A DNA stretch of 64,000 bases, taken from contig CAVXNH010000036.1 in assembly GCA_963762885.1 (NCBI GenBank), positions 186,001 to 250,000 on the forward strand, read 5' to 3'. The stretch is from JASHVB01 sp963762885. GTDB lineage: Bacteria > Pseudomonadota > Alphaproteobacteria > Acetobacterales > Acetobacteraceae. The notes below the pieces were generated by a model, which was not told where the DNA came from, ran no database searches, and saw only the letters and a list, made by a program, of their open reading frames with translations. Each line of letters opens with the position of its first letter. The stretch's first letter is position 1. This document shows, piece by piece, positions 9,349 through 18,874 of this stretch. The translations under genes and the position numbers were made by a program.

Positions 9349-10310
9349 TCACTCGTCGCGCAGCGGCCGCGCGAGCAGATTGGCCATGACCTGCTGCAGG
9401 GTAATGCGGCCATCGAGCAAGGCGGCGACGGCGGTGCAGATCGGGATGTCCACGCCGGCGGCGCGGGCGACCAGTGCCGGCGCGGTGGTCACGCCCTCGG
9501 TGACCGCGCTGCGGGCAGCCAGGGCGTCGGCCAGCTTTTCCCCCGGCCGAGCGCGAGGCCGAGGCTGAAGTTGCGGCTGGCCGGGCCGGTGCAGGTCAGC
9601 AGCAGGTCGCCCAGGCCGGACAGCCCCATCACCGTTTCCGCCCTGCCGCCGAGCGCCACAGCCAGTCGGGCCAGTTCCGCCAGGCCTCTTGTGATCAGCG
9701 CGGCGCGGGCGTTCTCGCCCAGCCCGGCGCCGATCACCGCGCCGGCCGCGATGGCGATCACGTTCTTGGCGGCGCCGCCGACCTGGGCACCGACCGGATC
9801 GTCGTTGCCGTAGAGCCGGAAGGTCGGAGTGGACAGCGCAGCGATGACGCGGTCGCGCAGGGTTGCGTCCGAGGCGGCGACAACGGCGGCGGCGGGCAGG
9901 CCGGCGGCGATCTCGTGCGCGAAATTGGGGCCGGTCAGGATAGCGGCCTGGCTGCCGGGATGGATGGCCTCGACGACTTCCAGCGGCAGCAGCAGCGTGC
10001 CGGTTTCGATGCCCTTCGCGCATATCACCAGCGGCGCGGTTCCGAGTGGCAGCCGTTGCAGCACGTCGCGCTGGTGCTGCATCGGCACGGCCAGCAGCGT
10101 GAGGCCGGCGGCGTCGGACAGGTCGTGGATCACGGTCACCTGCGCGGTCAGCCTCGCCCCGGGCAGGCGGGGGCTTTCGCGGTGCGCGGCGATGTCCGCC
10201 GCCCGGGCCGGATCGCGCGCCCAGAGCCGCACCCCGGCGCCGGCGCGTGCCGCCTGGATGGCCAGGGCCGTGCCCCAGGCGCCGGCGCCGATGACCGTGA
10301 CGTCACTCAT
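9349..10310 (-). CDS. gpsA: Glycerol-3-phosphate dehydrogenase [NAD(P)+], frameshifted
   Basis: Cytosolic enzyme reducing dihydroxyacetone phosphate to sn-glycerol 3-phosphate for phospholipid synthesis. The nucleotide-binding motif GAGAWGTALA is at residues 8-17, ILTGPNFAHEIAAGLPAA is near 130, and the substrate domain includes AKNVIAIAAGAVIGAGLGEN and AALITRGLAEL. The frame breaks in a C-rich run near 9540 and continues in the next frame as EKLADALAARSAVTEG ... LLARPLRDE to 9349. A one-base homopolymer error is likely. ATG 10310 overlaps the rlmJ stop (ATGA), so the two are coupled. Confidence 0.9.
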
Positions 10311-11127
10311 CGGCGATCCGGGTCACCGTTGCCGAGGCGCCGCCGCTCGTTGCGGCCGACGCGCTCCAGCAACGCCTGGAGGAGCGGCGGGGCGTCGCGC
10401 TCGAAGCGGAATGGTGGGTTGACGACCAGCAGGCCGCAGCCGTTCAGCCGGTCCGGCAGCACCGGCTCGCGGAGCAGAAGCTCGGCGGCGACAATGTCGC
10501 GGATCGCGGTCTGCTGGAGCGCGGTGAAGAAGCCGCGCACCGGGGTTCGGTGCTTGATCGGATACCAGGCGGCGAGCACGCCGGTGCGGAACCGCGCGTG
10601 CGCTGTCGTGAGGCCGGCCACGAGATCGGAGAATTCGTCCGGGTTTTCGAACGGCGGATCGATCAGCACCAGTCCGCGGCGTTCCTTGGGCGGCAGCAGG
10701 GCGCCCAGCGCCTCCCAGCCGTCGCGGTGATGCACGGCGACCTGAGGGTCGCGGGCGAAAAGCCGGCGCAGTTCGAACAGGTCGTCGGGATGGAGTTCGC
10801 AGCAGGCGAGCCGATCGTCGGGCCGCAGCATGCGCGCGGGATCAACGCCGGCGAGCCGGGGTAGAGCCCCAGCGTGCGGGATGAGCCCGAGATACGCGGG
10901 CAAGCGCCGGGGGCGGGCATGTCGATCAACTGGCCGATGCCGGCCGCCATTCGCCGGTGCGCTGGGCCGGGCCGGATGCGAGGTCGTAGCGGCCGGCGCC
11001 GGCATGCGTGTCCAGCACGAAGAGCGGCGCCGGCTTGGCCTGCAAGCGCGTCGATCAGCCAGACCAGCAGCGCGTGCTTCATGCAGTCGCCGAAATTCCC
11101 GGCATGGAAGGCATGGCGGTAGTTCAT
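10307..11127 (-). CDS. rlmJ: 23S rRNA (adenine2030-N6)-methyltransferase, frameshifted
   Basis: The start MNYRHAFHAGNFGDCMKHAL at ATG 11127 is the RlmJ signature. After an internal shift (about 11040-10900) the second half reads AYLGLIPHAG, DDRLACCELHPDDLFELRRL, the N6-MTase catalytic motif LVLIDPPFENPDEF and LNGCGLLVVNPPF. At least two indels separate the fragments. It modifies A2030 of 23S rRNA using SAM. Its start overlaps the upstream DUF4276 stop and its stop overlaps the gpsA start, so it sits in a tightly coupled operon. Confidence 0.85.
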
Positions 11128-11741
11128 GCGGCGGCGGCCTCCAGCAAAGCGTCGCGGAAGACCTGGAAGCTGCGGGAGGTATTGCGCGCGGGGTTCATGT
11201 GGGGCGCGATGGCTTCCGCGGCCTGTTGTTTGCGAAGACCACGCGGAAAATAGCCCGCCTGCTGCATGATGCGCTCGAACGCTTCCCAGGTGCCTCCCTT
11301 GATCGTATCTGGATCGCGATACGCGGCGCGCGAGGCAATTCGTTGTGGCACACGAGGATAAGCTTTGCGGACCGCCTGCCAGTCGCCGAAATACCAAGCC
11401 TCAAGCTCTTCTATGACAATTCGATGTAACACGGTGAAATCGCTGCCTGCCCCTCCTGTCCTGCTTACGAGATCGGCAGCCGCGGTTTCCTGTTCAAGGG
11501 ATTGCTTCAACGCCTGGCAGTCGTCATCGTCCTGATCGACGAGGACCAGAACCAACCAACCGGGTTGCAGCATTTGCCGATAGGCTGTCAGCCGGTCGCG
11601 AAGCCGTCCGAGCAAGGTCTCCTTGCTGTTATGCGCGTAGATTCGAAAGGTCGCACCGCCGATCAGTTTCGGCAACAACAATTCGAGCATCGCCTCCATG
11701 GACGGCTCCTCGACCAAGGCCTCCACATGGGTCAGTGCCAT
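11124..11741 (-). CDS. DUF4276 family Toprim-like protein, partner of an AAA ATPase
   Basis: 205 residues, intact. The N-terminal HVEALVEEPSMEAMLELLLP holds a glutamate-rich start. The acidic LVLVLVDQDDDDCQALKQSL (residues about 62-81) resembles the DxD of Toprim folds, and VIEELEAWYFGDWQAVRKAY is the conserved DUF4276 centre. Genes of this family commonly follow an AAA_21 ATPase, as here (stop and start overlap as TGATG). ATPase/Toprim pairs such as OLD or PARIS are anti-phage nuclease or toxin systems; a similar role here is inference. The stop overlaps the rlmJ ATG. GC content looks lower than in the flanking housekeeping genes. Confidence 0.75.
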   Translation of the reverse strand: MALTHVEALVEEPSMEAMLELLLPKLIGGATFRIYAHNSKETLLGRLRDRLTAYRQMLQPGWLVLVLVDQDDDDCQALKQSLEQETAAADLVSRTGGAGSDFTVLHRIVIEELEAWYFGDWQAVRKAYPRVPQRIASRAAYRDPDTIKGGTWEAFERIMQQAGYFPRGLRKQQAAEAIAPHMNPARNTSRSFQVFRDALLEAAAA

Positions 11742-12960
11742 CAGGCCCCGGCAGCCAGCCTTGGCATCCCCGAATTCGAGAGCGGGTCACCAACGTTGAA
11801 ATGTCCTTCCATCCAGAGATCGCCAAGTTGACCACCGTAATTCATGAATTCCTTAACGCCAGGAAGATCGGCTGCGCGTTAAATCTGAGTATATCCGTGT
11901 TCATCGCGATACGGTCCGCGCACTTCTTCCGGACGCAATGCGTTTAGAAAGTATGGGGAGTGGGTCGTCACAGAGAATTCGAGATCGCTCGCTGGCTGTC
12001 CGAAAGTCCTCGGCCAGGGAATACATAAGACGGGGGTGCAGAAAATTTTCCGGCTCCTCGATCCCAATGAAGCGTGGGGGGATTGGGTCGTTCAGCAAAA
12101 CAAGATACGCCAGCAGCTTGAGCGTGCCTTCGGATGCAAAACGGGCCAGGATGGGCTCATCGAACGGCGCATCCTTGATCCGCAGGCGCAGCCGGCCATC
12201 GGCCATTTCCTCGACCAAAACCTTCTCGAGCCGAGGGACGCGACGGACCAACACGCGGAGAATGTTGTCCAATCGTTCAGGATATTGCCGGGAAAGATAC
12301 CGAACGACCGCAGGCAAATTGTCTCCATTCGAGCTCAAATGTTCGCCGATACCCGTTTCTGCCGGGGCGCGTGTTTCGGCGATCGATAGATGAGAAATGT
12401 GCCAGCCGGTTATGAACTCCCGTAGCACGGCAACGCGAGGATGCTCGGCCAATTGTCCGATCGCACTCACAGCGAGCAGATCCGACGAGCGAAGCGGCAT
12501 ATCGACCTGATCAACTCCCCCGTCACGAGCATCGCTGCGAAACACCGAACCTTTTTGGTAACTGAGGATGGTCTTCGAAATGTCGCCTTCTTCCGAACAT
12601 ACGACCAACTCCTCGGAGACAACGACTGGACTGTCATTCTGCTCATCAATCTGTAGTTGGTACCAGTTCAGTCCCCCCTTCGGGCTGTTCACGATCGTAC
12701 AAAGCAATCGTCAGCGGGCCATTCTGCCCGCGCGTCTTCAGTTCCCGTGCCCGTCCACGCCGATCCCATGCCTGGCGAAGACCGAACTGCAAGGCTTCCG
12801 ACATAAAGCTGAACACATCGAACACGGTTGACTTGCCGCTGCCGTTTGGTCCGACGAGCACCGTCATCGGCGTAAGCGACAGAACTCTGACGCTCTGAAG
12901 CGCGCGATAGTTCGAGACCCAAAGCTCCTCGAGTTGTGGAACAAGCGGGGACCCATTCAT
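11741..12960 (-). CDS. AAA_21 family ATPase (RecF/SMC-like), frameshifted
   Basis: ABC-type ATPase with Walker A VGPNGSGKSTVFDVF (residues about 34-48), signature-like FASEGTLKLLAYLVLL, Walker B FIGIEEPENFLHP and the downstream His motif VTTHSPYFLNAL. Frame changes are needed near 12680 and 12010. An in-frame TAA (11879-11881) interrupts just before RAADLPGVKEFMNYGGQLGD and the ending NSGMPRLAAGA. Start ATG 12960 lies 16 bases after the tsaD stop. It pairs with the DUF4276 gene, with which it shares a TGATG junction. Role: likely the sensing or energising half of a two-gene defence-like module. Confidence 0.75.
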
Positions 12961-12976
12961 GTTTGCACCATGCCCA

Positions 12977-14033
12977 TCACGCCGCACCGGCTGCAAGCTC
13001 ATCCAGCCCCCACCGCGGCCGCGGCGCAAAATCCAGCGCGTCCGCCAGCCCCAGCCGCAATCGCTCTATCCCCGCCCACGCCACCATCACCGCATTGTCC
13101 GTGCACAGCCGCACCGGCGGCGCCACCAGCGTGAATCCCGCCCCCTCCGCCGCCTCCCGCAACGCCGCACGCACCGCGCCGTTCGCCGCCACGCCGCCGG
13201 CCACCACCAGCAGCCGAGCCTCCGCCGACCGCGCCCGCATCATCGCCATGGCATGTGCGGCACGATCCGCCAGCACCTCCGCCACCGCACGCTGGAAGCT
13301 CGCCGCGACATCCGCAGCCACGGAAGCCGGCAACGCCCCCTCCCCCAGCCGCGCCACCGTCTGCGCCACCGCCGTCTTCAACCCGGAAAAGCTGAAATCG
13401 CACCCCGCCCGCCCCAGCATCGGCCGGGGAAAATCGTAGCGCGCCGGATCGCCGGCCACCGCCAGCTTCTCCAGCACCGGCCCGCCCGGCCAGCCCAGCC
13501 CGAGCAATTTCCCCACCTTGTCGAACGCCTCGCCGGCCGCGTCGTCGACGGTGCCGCCCAGCCGCACATGGCGCCCGACGCCCTCCACCGCGACGCACTG
13601 GCAGTGGCCGCCGGACATCAGCAGCAGCAGATACGGGAACGGCGCGCCGCCCTCCACCAGGCCGGGCAGTCGCGCAGTCAGGGCATGCGCCTCCAGATGG
13701 TTGACCGCCACGTACGGCAGCCGATGCGCCAGTGCGATGCCCTTCGCCACCTGGCTGCCGACGATCAACCCGCCGATCAGCCCCGGGCCCGCACTGGCCG
13801 CCACCCCGCCCAGCGCGTCGAACCCCAACCCGGCCCGTGCCATCACGCCCCGCACCAGGTCCGGCAGCAGAGCCAGGTGGGCGCGCGCGGCGATCTCCGG
13901 CACCACCCCGCCATACGGCGCATGCTGGGCCTCCTGGCTGGCCACGCTCTCGGCCAGCACGCGGCCATCGCCGTCCAGCACCGCGGCGGCGGTTTCATCG
14001 CAGGAAGATTTCAAGACCGAGCACCGGCCGCAT
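12977..14033 (-). CDS. tsaD: tRNA N6-adenosine threonylcarbamoyltransferase TsaD
   Basis: Cytosolic ASKHA-fold enzyme that transfers threonylcarbamoyl to A37 of ANN-decoding tRNAs with TsaB/TsaE. Visible motifs: ESSCDETAAAV at the N-terminus, metal-binding VAVNHLEAHALTARL, LLMSGGHCQCV, FDKVGKLLGLGWPGGP and LVVAGGVAANGAVR. The sequence begins MRPVLGLE at ATG 14033, but one extra A (GAAATCT for GAATCT) shifts the frame before SSCDETAA. The rest is open to 12977. As the gene is essential, this is presumably an error. It diverges from hemC with about 65 bases between. Confidence 0.92.
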
Positions 14034-14098
14034 CAGTACCGATCGCATCAGTATTATTCCTACTTTCCCCGCCGCCCCCACCGTAATACGACGCACCC

Positions 14099-15121
14099 AT
14101 GAACGCCGCCACATACCCCGACCGCAGCGTCGCCGCCCCCGGCCTGCATCACCCCAGGGTGAAGCCCCACACGCGCGACCTGCCGCTGCGCGTCGGCACC
14201 CGCGGCTCACCGCTGGCCCTGTTGCAGACCCGCCTGTTCCTACAACTCCTCACCACCTTCTGCCCGGTGCTGCGTGGCCTCGACGTGTTCGAGGAGCATG
14301 CCATCCGCACCACCGGCGATCAGGTGCAGGACCGGCGCCTCGCCGATATTGGCGGCAAGGGGCTGTTCGCCAAGGAGATCCACGAGGCGCTGGCCGACGG
14401 CCGCATCGACTTCGCGGTGCACAGCCTGAAGGACCTGGAGACCGAGTTGCCGCCCGGCATCGTCCTCGCTTGCACACTCACGCGAGAAGACGCCCGCGAC
14501 GCGCTGATCCTGGGACCCGATTGCGACCACCCCGACCCGTCCGACCCATTCGCCTGTCTGGCGGACGGCGCCGTGGTGGGCACCGCCTCGGTGCGGCGTC
14601 AGGCGCAACTGCTGCACGCCCGGCCGGACCTGCGCGTCGCGATGATCCGGGGCAATGTGCAGACGCGGCTGGGCAAGGTGGCGGCCGGCGAGTGCGCCGC
14701 GTCGCTGCTCGCGCTGGCGGGGCTGCGGCGGCTGGGGATGGAGGATCGCGCCTCCGTGGTGCTCGACCCCGACGCGATGGTGCCGGCCGCCGGCCAGGGC
14801 ATCATCGGCATCACCACGCGGGCCGACGACGTCGAACTGCACGAATTGCTGGCGGCGATCGAGGATCCCGAGGCGAAGGCGGTGTCCACCGCCGAGCGCG
14901 CCATGCTGGCCGAGTTGGATGGCTCCTGCCGCACCCCGATTGGCGGCCACGCACGGCTGCTCCCGAACGGCACGCTGCACCTCACCGGCCTGGTAGCCCG
15001 AGCAGACGGCTCGTTCCTGCTCAAGCGCAGCCTGCATGGCGGCGTGCAGGACGCGGCGCGGCTGGGCACTGAACTCGGTGCCAGCCTGCGCGCCGACAGC
15101 CCACACGATATCTTCGCTTAG
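14099..15121 (+). CDS. hemC: Porphobilinogen deaminase (hydroxymethylbilane synthase)
   Basis: 340 residues, intact. It polymerises four porphobilinogens to hydroxymethylbilane in haem and corrin synthesis. Landmarks: LRVGTRGSPLALLQTRLF, RRLADIGGKGLFAKEIHEAL, DFAVHSLKDLETELP, VGTASVRRQAQLLH and the cofactor cysteine in LDGSCRTPIGGHARL (residues about 275-290), which holds the dipyrromethane primer. The N-terminus (about 25 residues before LPLRVGTRG) is longer than usual, so an internal start cannot be excluded. It is followed by a hairpin at 15127. Confidence 0.95.
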   Translation: MNAATYPDRSVAAPGLHHPRVKPHTRDLPLRVGTRGSPLALLQTRLFLQLLTTFCPVLRGLDVFEEHAIRTTGDQVQDRRLADIGGKGLFAKEIHEALADGRIDFAVHSLKDLETELPPGIVLACTLTREDARDALILGPDCDHPDPSDPFACLADGAVVGTASVRRQAQLLHARPDLRVAMIRGNVQTRLGKVAAGECAASLLALAGLRRLGMEDRASVVLDPDAMVPAAGQGIIGITTRADDVELHELLAAIEDPEAKAVSTAERAMLAELDGSCRTPIGGHARLLPNGTLHLTGLVARADGSFLLKRSLHGGVQDAARLGTELGASLRADSPHDIFA

Positions 15122-15126
15122 CACTT

Positions 15127-15149
15127 CCCCCTCCCGCTTGCGGGAGGGG
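15127..15149. terminator. Hairpin after hemC
   Basis: CCCCTCCCGC-TT-GCGGGAGGGG forms a perfect 10-bp stem six bases after the hemC stop. There is no clear T-run, so it may be an intergenic palindrome acting as a terminator. Confidence 0.5.
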
Positions 15150-15260
15150 TCAGGGGAGGGTGAAGCGGCCCCCACGCACCACGTTCCCCTGCGCTCTGAC
15201 GCAAGCAAATGGGTGAAGCACGGCGCGAGCACCGGCGGCTACCGAAGCATCGGGGGATAG

Positions 15261-16577
15261 ATGTCAACGACGGAGTTGCCGCCGCCGATCGACGCGGAAA
15301 CCGTGATGAAGCGGGCACTCCGCCGCATCATCCCCTTCATCTTCGCCTGCTACGTCGTCAGCTACCTCGACCGCATCAATGTCGGCTTCGCGGCGCTACA
15401 GATGAACAAAGACCTCGGCCTGACGCCGTCGCAGTTCGGCCTGGGCGCCGGACTGTTCTTCATCGGCTATTTCGTCTGCGAAATCCCCAGCAACCTGGCG
15501 CTCCAGCGCTTCGGCGCACGGCGCTGGATCGCTCGCATCATGATCACCTGGGGGCTGATTTCGACACTCACGGCGCTGGTCACCGGAGCGCTGGGTTTTT
15601 CGCTGGCGCGGGTATTGCTCGGCATGGCGGAAGCCGGCTTCACGCCGGGCGTCTTCCTGTTCTTCACCTACTGGTTCCCCGGCCCCTGGCGCGCCCGCGC
15701 AATGGCGGCGTTCCTGGTGGGCAATCCCATCGCCAACATGATCGGCTCGCCAATCTCCGGCTGGTTGCTGACCTTCGACGGCTGGCTCGGCCTGCACGGC
15801 TGGCAATGGCTGTTCGTGCTGGAGGGCGTCCCGGCTGTCCTGTTGGGCATCGCCTGCCTGTTCTTGCTGGCCGACGGTCCGGCCGACGCCGGATGGCTCT
15901 CGCCGCCGGAACGGTCGTGGCTGGCGGCAGAACTCAAAGCGGAACAGGCGACGCTGACCGCCCGGCATGGCGCGCGGTTGCGCGACGCGTTCTCGTGGCG
16001 CGTACTGGTGTTCGCACTGATCAACGTCTGCAACATCATCGGCTCGCTCGGCGTCGGCATCTGGATGCCGCAGATCGTCCGCGGCTTCGGCCTTTCCTAT
16101 GTGACGACCGGATTTGTCGCCGCGATTCCCTATGCGATCGCGGCCGTCTGCATGCTGTTATGGGCACGTGCGGCAGCGCGCAGCAAAGCCCGCATCGTCT
16201 ACGTCGTCAGTGCGCTGGCGACCGCCTCGGTGGCGCTCGCGCTCAGCACTGTGGCCGGCACGCCGGTGCTGGCCATGCTCGCACTGATCGTCACCGTCGT
16301 CGGCATTCTGTGTTTCCAGGCGACGTTCTGGGCGTTGCCGCCGGATTTCCTCACCGGAACAGCCGCGGCTGCAGGCCTTGCGTTGATCGTATCGATCGGC
16401 AATCTCGGCGGCTTCGTTGGGCCTTACCTGATCGGAGCCCTGCGCGAGCACACCCATGGCTTCACCGTGCCGCTACTGGCGATTGCGGCGATTTTTCTGG
16501 TCGGCGCTGTCATCATGGCAATCATCGGCGACCCCGCCGCGGCGCATCGGCGCAGCCTGGCAGCAGCGCCTCGTTGA
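15261..16577 (+). CDS. MFS transporter, anion:cation symporter (ACS)-like
   Basis: 438 residues with about 12 membrane helices. The N-terminus RRIIPFIFACYVVSYLDRIN and GFAALQMNKDLGLTPSQFGL are characteristic of the ACS branch of the major facilitator superfamily (phthalate, tartrate or glucarate permeases). FIGYFVCEIPSNLALQRFGA and ARVLLGMAEAGFTPGVFLFF follow. Such proteins take up organic anions with H+ or Na+. The substrate is not predictable; no catabolic gene is adjacent. ATG 15261 follows a weak GGGG. Confidence 0.85.
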   Translation: MSTTELPPPIDAETVMKRALRRIIPFIFACYVVSYLDRINVGFAALQMNKDLGLTPSQFGLGAGLFFIGYFVCEIPSNLALQRFGARRWIARIMITWGLISTLTALVTGALGFSLARVLLGMAEAGFTPGVFLFFTYWFPGPWRARAMAAFLVGNPIANMIGSPISGWLLTFDGWLGLHGWQWLFVLEGVPAVLLGIACLFLLADGPADAGWLSPPERSWLAAELKAEQATLTARHGARLRDAFSWRVLVFALINVCNIIGSLGVGIWMPQIVRGFGLSYVTTGFVAAIPYAIAAVCMLLWARAAARSKARIVYVVSALATASVALALSTVAGTPVLAMLALIVTVVGILCFQATFWALPPDFLTGTAAAAGLALIVSIGNLGGFVGPYLIGALREHTHGFTVPLLAIAAIFLVGAVIMAIIGDPAAAHRRSLAAAPR

Positions 16578-16675
16578 TCGATCGGAAGCCGCCGGCCTCC
16601 GCCGGCATGACGGTACAGCCTCGGTGCCGCTATCGGTCCCACGGGCGACTGTTACCACGCGGTCAGGCCCAGGCC

Positions 16676-17925
16676 TCACCCGCGGCTGCGCAAGAACGCC
16701 TGCCGATCCGCCTCGCTGCCGATATGGGTCGCCAGCGCCGCCCATAAATCGTCCGGCGAGCCCGCCGCGGCCAGCGCACGCTTTACCAACACCCGGGCTA
16801 TCGGCCCGACATGCCGTGCCAATGCCTGTTCCGCCCGCCGCACCTCGGCCGGCGCGATGTCCGCGGCTTGCGGCGCCGCTGTTCCCACCTGGCTCGCCAA
16901 TACGTCGCTGCGAAACTGCGCACGGTGCTCTGGCCGTTCGATCAGCCGTCCGAGCGTCTCGCACAACTCGTCCAACGACCCGGTGCGGCGCGCGGCGTTC
17001 TGCACCAGGTGACGCGCCATCGGCCCGACATGCTGTGCGAGCTTGCGTTCGATCGTCGTCAGCGTCGCCTCGGTGACCACCGGGGCATGGCCGGACGGCG
17101 GCGGCAGCACCACCGTCGGATCGTCCAGCAAAGGCGGCGGCTGTGCCACCCCGCGCAGCGCCGCAGCCATGTCCTCCGCCGAGGCAAACCGGTCCGCCGG
17201 TTGTTTGGCCAGCGCGCGATCGATCACCGTTGCCACGGCCGGCGATATCGTCTCGACCTTCAGGCGGATATCGGGCGCCGGTTCGTTCATCAGCCGATAG
17301 GAAACCTCGGTGACATTGCGGCCTTTGAACGGCCGCTCACCGGTCAGCATTTGTACAATACGACCCCGGTGGAATACAGGTCGCTGCGAGCGTCCACCGC
17401 GCCGCCGCCACATTGCTCCGGCGACATATAGCTTGGCGTGCCAACCACGGCGCCATCGAGCGTCAGGTTGGAACTGTCGAAGCGCGCGATGCCGAAATCC
17501 GTCATCTTCACGCGGCCATTCGCCGGCAGCAGGATATTCGCCGGCTTGACGTCGCGATGCACGATCCCCAGCCCGTGCGCACAGGCCAGCGCATCCAGCA
17601 CCTGCCCGATCACCGCCACCGCGGCCGCTTCGGAAAACCGCCCGGACGCCGCGATCGCCTGCCCGAGATTGCCGGCATCGATATATTCCATCGCCAGGAA
17701 CGGATTGCCTTCGTGCACCGCGAAATCATAGATCGCCACGATGTTCGGATGCGCACAGCGGCCGGCCGCACGCGCCTCGCGCTGAAACCGTGCGACAAAG
17801 TCCGCCTGTTCCTCGCCGCTGAGCAAGTCGGCACGGATCAGCTTGATGGCGACCTTGCGGTCGATAACCGGATCGTGCGCCGCATAGATCACCCCCATTG
17901 CGCCACGGCCGATCAGACGCTCCAC
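16676..17925 (-). CDS. Serine/threonine protein kinase with C-terminal tandem HVGPxAR repeats, frameshifted
   Basis: Hanks-type kinase: glycine loop LIGRGAMGVIYAAHD, VAIKLIRADL with the ATP lysine, catalytic loop LGIVHRDVKPANILL, MTDFGIARFD and TPSYMSPEQCGG. After a shift near 17345 the frame resumes with QMLTGERPFKGRNVTEVSYR. The tail has two copies of a helical module, LAQHVGPMARHLVQNAARRT and LARHVGPIARVLVKRALAAA. Conserved IGRYRV precedes the GTG at 17925, so the true start is slightly upstream, perhaps overlapping the sensor gene end. No transmembrane segment is seen, so it is cytosolic. It is the third gene of a putative signalling operon. Confidence 0.85.
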
Positions 17926-17971
17926 CCGGTAGCGGCCGATCTCGGCAGGCAGAGGCGGGGCGGCGGAAATC

Positions 17972-18845
17972 TCAGCTCTCCAGCAGCTTCATCGCGTTCG
18001 CCAGGCTGCGGCGCATGCGATTGAACGATTCAGCCAGCGAGGCGATCTCGTCCCGCCCGCGTGCGGTGAACTCGGGCGCATCCATGTTGCCCAGGCTCAC
18101 CTCGCTGGCAATCGCCGACATGGTGCGGATCGGCCGCACGATGACGAAATGCAGCAACAGGTTCAGCAGCACGATCATCACCACGAAAACCACCGCCAGC
18201 CCGCCGAGATAAACCTTGAACTCCTCGGTTGCCCGATCCAGCGCCACACGCATCGGCACCGAGACGATCTGCGCGCCGACCACGTCGCCGAGCTTCCAGC
18301 CAAACCCGTTGGCGGTGCCGTACAGGTCGGTCATCGTCGCCGGCGCCGCGGCGGGCGTCGAATGACAGGCCAGGCAATCCTTGTCGATGATGCGGATCGG
18401 CCGCGAGATCGACAGCACCGGACCATCCGGCGTGGCGCGCGTGCGTGGTGAATTCCGGCAGCGACGGACTGTGGCTGAACTCGCCGATGATGGCGCTCTC
18501 CCAATCGGTGGCGCGGTCCGCCGGATTGGTCGGGTTCAGTGCCGCTTCCTTATAGGTGTAGTCGGGGAATTGTTTGGCCATCGAGCGCAGCACGGTCTGC
18601 GCCGCCCAGAACGGCACGCTATGCGGCAGGAAACGCACTTTCAATTGCTCCGTCAGCAACGGCGCAATCTCGTTGGCGGTATAGTCACGCACCGCCGTCG
18701 CCTGCGCCATCATGATGGCCGCCTCTTGCTCCACCTCGCGCCGGGCGTTCTGCTGCACGATGCGCCACGACATCGCCGCCGCGAGCGCCAGGCCGACCAG
18801 GAAGGCCGCCAGCATGACGAGGTTGAACTTGGTCTTGAGCCCCAT
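17972..18845 (-). CDS. Membrane sensor with DUF3365 (haem-type CxxCH) and HAMP domain, frameshifted
   Basis: The N-terminal membrane helix (about 7-27, FNLVMLAAFLVGLALAAAMS) is followed by a periplasmic DUF3365/Tll0287-like domain with EVEQEAAIMMAQATAVRDYT and the c-type haem-like motif DKDCLACHSTP. A second helix (GGLAVVFVVMIVLLNLLLHF) and a HAMP segment (RPIRTMSAIASEVSLGNMD) end the protein at MKLLES. A frame change near 18440 joins the parts. No output domain is attached, so it presumably passes redox or ligand signals to a partner. The adjacent kinase is the obvious candidate. Confidence 0.8.
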
Positions 18846-18874
18846 TCGGTTTTTTCTCTGCCGCCCGCCGGCCG

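Noticed and set aside
11124..12960. Assignment to a named system such as PARIS or OLD
   Set aside because: The ATPase fits, but the partner is DUF4276 and not DUF4435 or a fused OLD nuclease; naming would be over-reach.
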